The position numbers and the translations under genes are program-made. Below the pieces are notes generated by a model. That model was given only the letters and a program-made list of their open reading frames with translations. It made no database searches and was not told the DNA's origin. From Przewalskia tangutica (lineage: Eukaryota > Streptophyta > Magnoliopsida > Solanales > Solanaceae), in the NCBI GenBank assembly GCA_029844215.1, contig CM056733.1, forward strand, positions 37,890,642-37,954,641: DNA of 64,000 nucleotides, read 5' to 3'. Below are positions 44,713 through 54,941 of the stretch, piece after piece; within the stretch, counting starts at the first letter, position 1; the number at the start of each line of letters is the position of its first letter.

Positions 44713-46027
44713 TGTTATACCCCGTATTTCCAGAGTATGTACGTGAGCGCGTACGTATTATAATTTGAGCCTTAAAGTTGGCTAGTTTCGAAATTTGTAC
44801 ACAACACCCGATTAGAGTCGTTTTTCGACGAAACGTTTCCACAGCTTTCGTAGGGAAAATTACGGCTATGTCATTAATAATTTTTGCGGATTTTTCCGAG
44901 AGACGAAACATTTTGGACCAACGAGAGGGCGACACTTGTCACCCTCTAATTGGAAGGAGTGGACGGACGAAAAGGGGCAAGTTGGCACGTTTTTTGTGCA
45001 TTGTTTTTGGTCAAGGAGTTGGTAGGATATTTTGGGTAGATGGATAAGGTTGCACATGGCTTAATCTTGGCCCTACACTTGCATGGCACTTGGCTTGATC
45101 TTGGCCATTGGTTGGCCTTTGGTTAGCCTATAAATACTCCCCTTACTTGAAGACTTTCTTCATCCAAAACTTGAGCAATCTTTCTAAGTCTCAAATACTC
45201 CCTCCCTCTTGTTTGATCTCGTCCAAAAGCCCCCCCCTCCCCCTTTGAGAAGGCCCTGGCCGAGAGCTTCCTCCCCTTGTGGTGTCTAGCCGTGGGTACC
45301 CCTAGCCTAGTTGTTTTCATATAATACCCTTGTTGTGGTATAGAAATACTCTCCTAGTATTGTTATAATGCCCAAACTACTTTAGCCAACTCCCTTGTAG
45401 TACTTTCCAAAGTACCCTTTGTACAAAAAGCCCACAAAAGACCATTAACCTTTCCCTCACTCACTAACACGCAACCCTACGTAAATCTTCACCCGTAGTT
45501 GAAGGTAGAAGGAGAAGTTGGTTAGAACTTCTAAGGGTTGGTTGGAGCGGTCGAGCGCACGGAGTAGGAGCTAAACCTTTCTCAGGATCGACATATAAAC
45601 TCGGATAATTTTGGGCTTATCGAGGTAAACATTCTTGACCTTCTGTTGTAATTGGAAATTACATGTTGTAGGAGTATATAGTTAAGTATACTATATATAG
45701 AACTGAACATAGTTGTGCGGCAATGTCTTTTGACTTAAGCTCGAATAATACTTACAGAATGTCTTGCGACTTAAGCCTGAATTTTAAGAAGTGAACTGAA
45801 CTGTAATTACATAGGACTGTATTACAGTAGACTTGTGTAGCATTACTGTGTAGTATAATTGTACAATTCCGGTTAGACGTGTTAACCCCCCCCCTGGTTG
45901 GCTTGGTAGCCGGCCTCGATAGAGGAGGAGATTTACGCTGTTGCGGGGGGGAGGTGCTGCCGAATTTTCTGTAAGATATTCTACATTGGGATCTAAGATG
46001 TTAATAGGCGCCTTGTGGCCTCTATAG

Positions 46028-46126
46028 GTTGAAATACTACGTGTGGCGCGGTCTACTTGGCTTAAGGTGTAGCCGACGGTTTGAGGTACTTGGAGCGCTT
46101 TGCTATTAGTCGGTAATCGTCGCGAG
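46028..46126 (+). other. Putative leader exon 2 (XI)
   Basis: 99 bp between CTATAG|G and CGAG|GTATGT. Confidence 0.42.
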
Positions 46127-47184
46127 GTATGTGAACCTCTTCCTATCTGTTCTAGCATGATATGTGTATAACTATGTAGTGCGGTAGACGTACATGTGTT
46201 TAATGTATTTGATTGGTTTGAAACATAAAGTGTTATAACGGCTTTATGGGAAGTCGGTTATAACAGCTTTATGTAGGTAAGAAAATGCTTTGTGGTTTCA
46301 AAGGGTAACTGATTTGACTTATAACGGATTTGATGGGTAGTAATAAAGAACTTGAAGTGTTTCAAAAAGACCCATTGAAAGAAGAGTAATACTTGGCTTT
46401 GAAAACATAAGAGTTGTACTAGCTTTATGGGAAGTTAGGTATAACGTCTTAAGAATGATAAAGAAGAATGGTTTACTGATTTTTAGAAGATAAGAGACTT
46501 GACTTAATGGTATTGATATGAATTTTGTTAAAAGTGTGAAACCTCATTCGTGAGTAATGAGTACTTGGTTTTAAAAGGAATAATGTTTTACTGATTTTGG
46601 AAATCAGAATGAGCATCGACAAACCACTGCAGCGTTAATAAAGGAAAATGTATTGAATAATGAAGTATGGTATTAACACCAGTAGAAACCTCCATCTGCA
46701 TAGAAGCTAAGATGAGACAAAATGATATTACATTTCCTAGATCATGGCTGCTTAATAAGATTGATTATAAACAAGAATAACCTACTCACATATAAGACAT
46801 ATGTTTCTCAAAACGTTTAAAGGAGAATTATGTTAAAACTATGAACTACGAAACCTTTTCTAAAATGAGAAACTTGAGCATTTGAAATTAGGCAAACTTG
46901 AACGTTTGGAAAATAAGGTTGTTACTTGATTTTACAAAGGAAAGCATTTTGGTTTACTTAACAATGTTAGTCACTCTAATTTTATACTACGGGTATCGGG
47001 TGACCTTTGTAAAAGAAATGGATCATAAAAGGAATTTAACGTACGTAGTACTTTAGGGTTAAACTCCGGACTTTGACATAAAATGAAAGTACCTTGAGTT
47101 GTGTATAACTTGCCTATGCTTTTGTTATGAAACTTGACCATGTTACGTGTGATAGCCTTGTTGTGCAAGTATTGTGTTCTACTC

Positions 47185-47481
47185 GACTACCGGTTCATCC
47201 GGGAATGTATTTCACTTGACTACCGGTTCATCCGGGAATGTATTTCACTTGACTACCGGTTCATCCGGGAATGTATTTCACTTGACTACCGGTTCATCCG
47301 GGAATGTATTTCACTTGACTACCGGTTCATCCGGGAATGTATTTCACTTGACTACCGGTTCATCCGGGAATGTATTTCACTTGACTACCGGTTCATCCGG
47401 GAATGTATTTCACTTGACTACCGGTTCATCCGGGAATGTATTTCACTTGACTACCGGTTCATCCGGGAATGTATTCCACAC
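47185..47481 (+). repeat. 33-bp minisatellite, nine copies (XI)
   Basis: Nine near-perfect copies of gactaccggttcatccggga plus atgtatttcactt. Because 33 is a multiple of three, two frames stay open across it and give 11-residue peptide repeats (YRFIRECISLD, and one with TTGSSGNVFHL). I regard these as artefacts of the repeat. Flanks place it in the same LTR slot as the other minisatellites. Confidence 0.95.
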
Positions 47482-47753
47482 GTTTCTATATTGGGTCCAT
47501 AAGATGGGCCGAGACCTGTTATACGTATCACATGATTTGTACCTAGACTGCCGGCAGTGAGGAAGGAGTTCCACGGGCATGAGGGATGACTTTGAGGGCG
47601 TGAGTCCCTGACTTGACATGACTGCTTTTATGTTGTGAACTGTAGTTTGGTTATCATACATGTCTCCTGCTTTATATAGACTATTATGATTTCATTTACA
47701 GTATTTTACAGTTTCACATACTTGGTACCTGTTGTACTGACCTCCTTCGGGGG

Positions 47754-47911
47754 GCTGCGTTCATGCCGCAGGTAAAGGTACATCGACTGTCGATCCCCGC
47801 TTATAGGATCACATTTGTGAGGGAAGCTCCGTTCCTTGGAGGCTTATCTTTGGTATGTTACCACAGTCTGCAGGTTCTTGTACATTCGGGGTATGGCGGC
47901 CCCTGTCCCGT
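47754..47911 (+). other. U5 stem-loop module (XI)
   Basis: Hairpins ctgcgttcatgccgcag, gatcc/ggatc, gctccgttccttggaggc and ggcggcccctgtcccgtc, in the usual order. Confidence 0.6.
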
Positions 47912-48641
47912 CATAGTTGTTGTCACTTCTTAGAGTGCAGAGTAATGCTTGTGGGCGTAGTCTGTAAAAATGATAAGCGTCGGGTATTTATGTATATATA
48001 CCAAGGCAAATGCTTTTGGTTGGCTGTTTATCATGTCTCTTAATTCATGTTCATGTTTTTATTTCCGCTGATTTTCTCGATGTTGTATCACTAGGGTGCA
48101 GGGGTAAGGCACGATCCACGCCCGGTTGGTCGTGACACTTCTCCCCTTCTGAGTCCTAGCAAACCTACCCCCTCCCTTGGTAGAAAAGTTGTCTTCCAAG
48201 TATAGTTACTATTCCTAAATACCCTAGCCCCAAATCCCTTATAGTATTTAAGTAGAAGTTGTTAGAAACTTCTAAGGGTTTCTTGAGCTATCGAACGCAT
48301 ACAAATTATGAGCTAAACCTTGCTCAGGATCGACATTTAACTTGGATAATTTTGTGCTTATCTAGGTAAATACTCTTGTCCTTCTATTGTAATTGGATAT
48401 TACATATAAGAATAGTTAAGATTTGAGTATAATATATAGAAGGATATTAAAGAATAGAATTGAACCAAATCACATCGGAAGAATAATAAAGAAGTATTGA
48501 ATCACTTACATAAGATTGTATTCTGATGAGACTTCGTAGCTTGACGGGTAGGGAAGTGCCCAATTTTCCGTAGAATAAAGAACCCTCTGCTTAGAATAGT
48601 CTGAGTAGTCTAGACATTGATAGGCGTGTCGACTATTATAG

Positions 48642-48691
48642 GTTGATTCTCTGCGCGACATATTCGACTTGGCGGTGGTTTTCGCGAGAAG
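48642..48691 (+). other. Putative leader exon 2 (X 5' LTR)
   Basis: 50 bp between TTATAG|G and AGAAG|GTATGT. The 3' LTR copy (55961-56014) is 54 bp. Confidence 0.42.
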
Positions 48692-49161
48692 GTATGTGAT
48701 TCTTCCTATACTCTTGAGCATGATATTTTAAAATATATATAGTACGGTAGACGTACGTGTGTTAACTGGACGTACTTTTACGGCAATGTCTTTTGACTTA
48801 AGCCTGAATAATAAGAATCTTGAAGTATTTCAAAAGAATATTGAATCATTTTTAACAGAAGAGTAATATTTGGTTTTAAACAAAAAGCTTAAGAGTTATA
48901 CTAGCTTTATGAGAAGTTAGGTATAACAACTTAAGAAAGATAAAAGGAACTGTTTACTTATTTGTTTATAAAAGCCTTGTATTGATTTCTGTAAAGTGTA
49001 GTAAGATTCTTTGAAAAGTAGACATATTATGATGCTACGTGTGTTAGTGTCTTGTGATGTTGTGAAAGGGGGTCATTATTGTTGTGCTTACGTTGTTAAA
49101 CGTTAAGACCGTTGTACTGTTATTATATCACATACCCCCTTGACTTGTTATACCGAGGGCT

Positions 49162-49428
49162 TTCCACCATTGATGCGGGTCTATACGACCTATGCGGTCT
49201 ATATGACTATGCGGAGCTGCGGGAGTTCCAGGATTGATCATTCCGGGTGTTTTATCCCGATGCGGGGGATGCCCTATGCGGTCTGTGTGACTATGCGGTC
49301 TATGAGACTATGCGGACTGCGGGAGTCCAGGATGGTACCGGGGTTAGCTACCCCCGATGCGAGGAATACCTCATGCGGGTCTGTGTGTGATCTATGCGGG
49401 CTGCGGGAAGTCCAGGATTAGGCACGCA
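49162..49428 (+). repeat. Degenerate tandem repeat of X (5' LTR)
   Basis: Repeats of tatgcgg, gatgcgggtc and gctgcggga..tccagga in irregular spacing. Matched at 56495-56738 in the 3' LTR and, reversed, at 4540-4760 and 29690-29880 in III. Confidence 0.75.
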
Positions 49429-50017
49429 TAATGATATTATGGGCGATTGGCCTTGCTTCGATCATTCGCGGCCTAGAAAAGACCAGTTACATTATATCTA
49501 TTTTGCTCTTGTTTATGTTGTGGCACTATGTGCAGTTGAACTGGTTGTATTTGCAAATGGTTTTAAATACTTTGATTTTACTTGATTTTTACGATTCGCA
49601 TACTTGGTACTGTTATCGACTCCTTGGGCCGTTCATGCCGCAGGTAAGGGAAAGCAGGTGCTAGATCCACATCTTTAGGATCTCTACTTTGGTGTCAGGA
49701 GCTCCATCTTCTCCGGAGGCTCGACTTTTGGTATGGTTCTCCCTGATGTTGTAGATATATGTACATTCAGGGTATGGCGGGGCCCTGTCCCTCCATAGTT
49801 GTTTACATTCCTAAGTGCAGTAGTCATGTTGTAAAGTTGGGATGTAACTGTTCACTCTTTATATATATATATGCCGAAAGGCGACTTTCATCCGATAAAC
49901 TGTGTCTCAATTTACATTTGTTTCATGTCTTGTTTTTATATTCCGCTGATTACTCTGATGTATGGCTACTTGGGTGCCCCGGTAAGGCACGATCCAGCCG
50001 GGCAGTCGTGACAAAAG

Positions 50018-50029
50018 TGGTATCGAGCG
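50018..50029 (+). other. Primer-binding site of X
   Basis: TGGTATCGAGCG for expected TGGTATCAGAGC, the same change as in II. Confidence 0.85.
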
Positions 50030-50214
50030 ATTAATCCTCGGAAAGTGTCTCTGATCGTATCTAGTAGAGTCTTGATTATCGGTGTGTTGTGCACCACCAA
50101 TAATCGTGAGGCTATAGGATATTTAGGATTGGTTTCCATTCTTCTCACTCGAGATCGTGCCTTAGAGCTTTGTTATAAGTTGGACCTCTAACGTATTCCT
50201 TTTACATGCTGATT

Positions 50215-51239
50215 ATGCCTCGCGTAAAGCAACCGGGCCCAGAAGGGCAAGCGTGAGGAGGCGCTAGTAGGACACCGAGTCACGAGGCTCGTGCCCGATC
50301 TATACAGAGACGGCGAGTTCCATGACGCCGGCCCAGCGAGACCACGATACCGCGCCTCGTCCCACGGCACAGGCGGAGGAGTTAGGTACAAGGAGATGGC
50401 CCGGCTATTGGCGAGATTGTGGCGAACATGAGATAATTTGGATCTGGCGATTCGATTCAGCTGATGCACGTGGTTCACCCGAGATCGAGCGATTTGAGGC
50501 TACGGGATTTTACGAGTTGTAGCCCGCTTGAGTTCTACGGTCGAGGCTTGAGGATGATCCGCGGAGTTCATCCGTCGATTCTGAGAGGATCATGCGGGTG
50601 ATCAAGCTTGAGACCGAGTCCGTGATCTTGGTTCGCATCGGTGCGTGATACCGCGATCGATGGTTTGACTTCGTTGGAGCTTTCGGGAGAGCATGCGCCT
50701 CAGCGGTATGGGACGAGTTTTGGAGGCTTTTCTCACGCTTCTTGCCTCCGCGGATGAGGAGGCACGGTAAACGATTTTTGTTCTTTGATGCAGAGGGCAC
50801 CTGATTAGGGAGTACAACGTCGAGTTCGATTCGCGGCCCGATATGTCCACTGCGCTAATGCGAATATGGAGGACCGGGTGCCGTCGTCACCGGGCTAGAT
50901 GATTATATGGCGAATCTTGTGCGGGTGTGGATCTTGACGAGCATGAACATTACCCGTATGCAGCTCGTGCACTTGGATGCGAGGCGTAGAGACCGGCGGG
51001 TCGACAGATATCAGCCGAGAAGAAGGCGAGGCGGCCGGTTCTTTTGGTAGTTCGGGGTGGGCGGCCTCGTGAGCGTCGATTTGCACCACAGCCGGCTCGA
51101 GCACTCTACATCGTTTTGCGGCCCGAGCATTGAGGCGGTGAGGCCCTGGACTTGGACTTCGAGGGTAGCAAGGGTGCTAACGATCGAGGTCCGCTCGGTG
51201 TATGCGTTGTGGTAGATTCCATTCGAGGTGTAGTACTAC
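50215..51239 (+). pseudogene. gag: gag of X
   Basis: The ATG at 50215 starts MPRVKQPGPRRA, matching gag of III with a small deletion. The capsid domain follows around 50520-50790: EFIRR-like, PRSMV-like and the WDEFWR..LTLLASA region can be followed by switching frames. The nucleocapsid knuckle (CYTCG..GHYASC-like) falls at about 51249-51285 with a 2-bp indel. Many of the breaks fall beside CAG/CTG, so the real gene may be more intact than it looks. Confidence 0.7.
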
Positions 51240-51833
51240 TTGAGCTTGCTATACTTGTGGCGGGGTCATTATGCGAGCTGTCAGGCGAGCGGCGCAGGTA
51301 GAAGTCGACGCCAGTGCATTGCGGTCTTCATCCCTACGATTACACGCCTGCAGGCGGGTACTCATGGACCAGCCAGTTGCGGCCAGGTCGTGGGCGGGTC
51401 GATTCTAGCGGTCCTCGTAACCGCATTTATGCCTTGTCTAGCCGGCGGGACGAGGCGTCGCGGCGTCGTCGCAGTACTCTATCGGTTCGGTTATGACGTG
51501 TATGCCTTGATAGATCCGGGTTCTACTCTGTCCTATATATCTCCCCTTATTGCTAGTAGGATAGGGATAGAGCCTGAGTCCATAGACCCTTTTGAGGTAG
51601 CCACGCCAGTGGGCGATTCGGTGGTAGCTCGGCGGGTATATAGGGCTTGTCCAGTGACCATATGCAGCCATCAGACCCTAGCCGACTTGATAGAGTTGGA
51701 CATGACTGATTTCGATGTGATCATGGGCATGGATTGGTTAGCTTCTTGCTATGCCAATGTAGACTGCATGGAGAGAGTGGTACGGTTCGGTTTCTGGGGC
51801 CGGTTGTTGAGTGGGAGAACATCAGTATCGTAG
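51240..51833 (+). pseudogene. pol: Aspartic protease of X (with end of gag)
   Basis: 197 open codons. From about residue 84 the frame matches protease: DVYALIDPGSTLSYISP (active-site DPGS at 92-95), FEVATPVGDSVVARRVY, and DFDVIMGMDWLASCYANVDC (158-176). This is the usual retropepsin with DPGS in place of DTGS. The first 80 residues are mostly out-of-frame nucleocapsid sequence, so the ATG at 51240 is not a real start. Confidence 0.85.
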
Positions 51834-52800
51834 GGTAGGTTTATTTCCTACCTCAAGGCTAGGAAGATGGTGCAGAAGGGGTACATCTACCATCTCATTC
51901 GGGTATTTGATACTGAGGCTGCGGTACCAGATTTTCAGTCAGTTCCAGTAGTCATGGAGTTCCCAGATGTGTTTCCAGACGACCTCCCGGGTATCCTCAC
52001 GAGAGAACGCGATTTTGTATCGATATGCTGCCAGACACTCGGCCTATTTCCATTCCGCCATACAGAATGACACCTGCCGAGTTGAGAGAGTTGAAGGACC
52101 AGCTGAGAGATTTGCTGGAGACGGGCTTCATCAGGCCTAGTGTTTCTCCCTGGGGAGCGCCGGTATTGTTCGTGAAGAAGAAGGATGGGACGCTGCGCAT
52201 GTGTGTTGATTCTGACGGTGAACAAGGTGACTATTGAAACGAATACCCTTCCTGTGATTGATGATTTGTTCGACCAGCTGCAGGGTGCGAGATGTTTCTC
52301 CAAGATTGATCTGCGATCGGGCTATCATCAGGTATGAGTCAGAGAGGCGGATGTCCCTAGGACTGCATTCTGGACCCGGTACGGGCACTATGAGTTCAGG
52401 GTTATGTCGTTCGGTTTAACCAATGCTCCGGCAGTTTTTATGGATTTGATGAACCGAGTGTTCAAGCCATTTTTTGACACGTTTGTGATAGTGTTCATTG
52501 ATGACATCTTGGTTTATTCTCGCTCAGAGCAGGAGCATGCGGAGCATTTGAGGACTGTGCTGAGAGTTCTCCAGGACCAGCAGTTATACGCCAAGTTTTC
52601 CAAATGTGAGTTTTGGTTGGCTTCGGTGGCTTTTCTTGGGCATATTGTCGGGGCTGATGGTATTCGGGTGGATACGGCCAAGATCGAGGCAGTCGGGACT
52701 TGGCCTAGACCTACTACTCGGCGAGTGCGCGATTTTACGGGCCTTGCAGTTACTATCGACGGTTCGTAGAAGTTTGCTTCTATCTCTGTACCATTGACTA
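51834..52800 (+). pseudogene. pol: Reverse transcriptase of X
   Basis: In order, over three frames: [17 protein letters not shown] (51935 on), [20 protein letters not shown] and [14 protein letters not shown] (52070-52210), then [12 protein letters not shown] (about 52295-52330, followed by an in-frame stop, GTATGA), [20 protein letters not shown] and the catalytic [11 protein letters not shown] (FIDD at residues 31-34 of the 52404-52769 frame). [15 protein letters not shown] is a conserved end motif. All are standard Ty3/gypsy RT signatures. The frame is broken at about 52020, 52215, 52336 and 52740. Confidence 0.85.
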
Positions 52801-53250
52801 GGTGACTCGGAAGCGGCTAAGTTTGATGGTGATGCTTGTGGCGAGGTTTCGATTCTTTGAAAGAGAGTGACGGCCGCCCCATTCTTACTCTTCCGGAGGT
52901 CGAGCGGTTATGTCGTGTATTGTGATCGTCGGGCATCGGGTTGGGATGTGTGTTGATGCGTGAGGGCAAGGTTATAGCATCGCATCCGACAACTTAAGAA
53001 GCATGAGAGGAACTACCCCCATGATTTGGAGTTAGCGGCGGTGATTCACGCCTTGAAGATCTGGAGGCACTATTTGTATGGGGTTCATGTGGATATTTAT
53101 ACTGACCACAAGAGCCTCGGTATATCTTCACCCGGAGGAGCTGAACTTACGGCGAGGCGGTGGTTAGAGTTGCTTAAGGATTATGATGTCGATATCTGTA
53201 CCACGGGGAAGGCCAATGTTGTGGCGTATGCCCAGTCGTAGGTCGATGGG
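52801..53250 (+). pseudogene. pol: RNase H of X
   Basis: [20 protein letters not shown] followed by TDHKSL at residues 26-31 of the 53026 frame, then [14 protein letters not shown] and [10 protein letters not shown] (for VADALSR). The catalytic Asp of the N-terminal strand cannot be read, because 52820-53000 has several indels. Confidence 0.8.
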
Positions 53251-54250
53251 TAGCCTATCAGATGTGCAGCCAGAGAGGAGGGGCATGGTTCGTGATTTGC
53301 ATCAGTTAGCGAGCCTTGGAGTCCGACTGATAGATTCTGATAGCAGTGGGGTTCGAGTTCGTGAGGTTGCCGAGTCTTCCATCGTAGAAGAGGTGAAGAG
53401 GCAACAGTTTGAGGATCCGGTTTTGACACGGTACCGTGACACGGCTCTTCGTGAGGAGAAGGGTCCACGAGGTAGCACGATGGGGTGCTAAGGTTTGAGG
53501 CGAGTTGTGTGTTCCGGATATTGCAGGACTTGGCGGCAGTTCTACTGGGAAGCACAGCGGTAGCGTTACTCTATCCATCCGGGGTCGACCAAGATGTACC
53601 ACGACCTCAGATCTGTGTATTGGTGGGATGGCTTGAAGAGGGACGTTGCAGAGTTTGTGGCTCAGTGCCCGTGTTGTCAGCAGGTGAAGGTAGAGCACCA
53701 GAGGCCTGGTGGATTATTGCAGACGATAGAGATCCCGACCTGGAAGTGGGAGGTGATCAACATGGACTTTATCATAGGATTACCTCGCACTCCGAGGAAG
53801 CATGATTCTATTTGGGTTATCGTCGGCGGTGTGAAATCAGCCCACTTTCTTCCGTCGGGCGACTTTTTGGTGAGGATTATGCGGACTTTACATCAGAGAT
53901 CGTGAGACGCATGGAGTCCCTATTTCGATCATATCAGACAGGAGCCCGTTCTGGCTAACTTCCGGAGGTCTTTCCGAGAAGGGTTTAGGGGCGAGTGAGC
54001 ACGAGTCTGCATTCCATCCACGCATGACGGACGGTGAGCGCACTATCCGACTCTTGAGGATATCTGCGAGCCCGTGTTATTGACCGGTAGTGTGGGAGGA
54101 TCATTTGCCTCTAGTTGAGTTTGCGTATAATAATAGCTACCACTCCGGTATTCGAGATGGCGCCTTATGAGGCCTTGTATGGGAGAAATGCAGATCGCCG
54201 ATAGGCTGGTTTGATAATGGCGAGGTGCGATTAGTAGGACGGACACAGTT
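53251..54250 (+). pseudogene. pol: Integrase zinc domain and catalytic core of X
   Basis: Spacer with VREVAESSIVEEVKRQQFED at 53265-53490. YWWDGLKRDVAEFVAQCPCC at 53594 on holds the Cys pair of the HHCC zinc finger (C25 and C28 of that frame); its His pair is in an adjacent frame. WEVINMDFIIGLPRT contains the first catalytic Asp (D58). From 53880 to 54250 the core, including the expected D and E positions, is scrambled by indels; HYHSGI-like and YEALYGR-like stretches can still be seen. Confidence 0.8.
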
Positions 54251-54799
54251 GTGGCGATGGATAAGGTGAAGCTTATCCAGAGGCGATTCTTGGCGGCTCG
54301 AGTCGGCGAAGTCATACGCAGATCATCGTCGTCGGCATCCGAGTTCGAGGTTGATGATTGGGTTTTCCTGAAGGTGTCACCCATGAAGGGTGTGATGAGA
54401 TTCGGGAAGAAAGGGAAACTCAGCCCAAGGTACATTGGGCCCTATCAGATTGTCCGCAGGATAGGCAAGGTTGCCTACGAGTTGGATCTGCCGTCCGATC
54501 TGGAGGCTGTGCATCCGGTGTTTCATGTTTCTATGCTGAGGAGATGTATCGGGGATCCATCTAGAGTGCACCCGATTGACGATGTCCAGGTGACCGAGGG
54601 GTTATCGTATGAGGAGATTCCCATAGCGATAATCGATCGTCAGGTTAGGCGTCTGCGGACCAAGGACGTGGCTTCCGTCAATGTCTTATGGCGGAACGAG
54701 CTCAGGGAGGAGATGACGTGGGAAGCTGAGGAGGACATGAGGCAGAAGTATCCTCACATATTCCCCACACCTCCAGGTAACTCACTTTCCTACTTGTAA
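54251..54799 (+). pseudogene. pol: Integrase C-terminus and chromodomain-like tail of X
   Basis: 182 open codons, the best-kept part of X. KVKLIQRRFLAAR, then DDWVFLKVSPMKGVMRFGKK, RYIGPYQIVRR (GPY at 63-65), VHPVFHVSMLRRCIGDP, and IDRQVRRLRTKDVASVNVLW with the tail EEMTWEAEEDMRQKYPHIF (about 119-171). It aligns with IV along its whole length. The stop is TAA at 54797. Confidence 0.87.
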
Positions 54800-54905
54800 A
54801 TTTTTTTTCATTGTCATATATGCCTAAGTGTTGTTTTGTGGCCGTATGTGGCATTTGTAAACTGTTTAAGTTATAAGGAACCTTATCGTTATCTGTCTTG
54901 GGAAG

Positions 54906-54941
54906 GAACATTCGGGACGAATGTTTCTAAGGAGGGGAGAA
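54906..54941 (+). other. PPT-proximal hairpin and PPT of X
   Basis: Arms GAACATTCG and CGAATGTTTC at 54906-54927, purine tract aaggaggggagaa at 54929-54941. Confidence 0.85.

Larger units (their letters stand above)
44713..48137 (+). mobile_element. Solo LTR XI
   Basis: 3425-bp complete LTR with a perfect duplication CTTCT (44708-44712 and 48138-48142). TATAAATA is at 45129-45136, putative donor 1 at 45625, exon 2 at 46028-46126, GTGCGGTAGACGTAC at 46177, the 33-bp minisatellite at 47185-47481 and the stem-loop module at 47754-47911. No internal region. Confidence 0.92.
48138..50013 (+). mobile_element. 5' LTR of X, second part (R-U5)
   Basis: Carries donor 1 (48366), exon 2 (48642-48691), GTACGGTAGACGTAC (48742), the tatgcgg-type repeat block (49162-49428) and the stem-loop module (49630-49800), ending cagtcgtgaca before the PBS. 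Confidence 0.9.

Noticed and set aside
47185..47481. CRISPR-like regular repeat
   Set aside because: Head-to-tail copies without spacers, in a plant retrotransposon LTR.
47134..47560. Two long frames with an 11-residue periodic peptide
   Set aside because: They follow from a 33-bp minisatellite inside a solo LTR; any open frame through it repeats. No start context or homology supports a protein.
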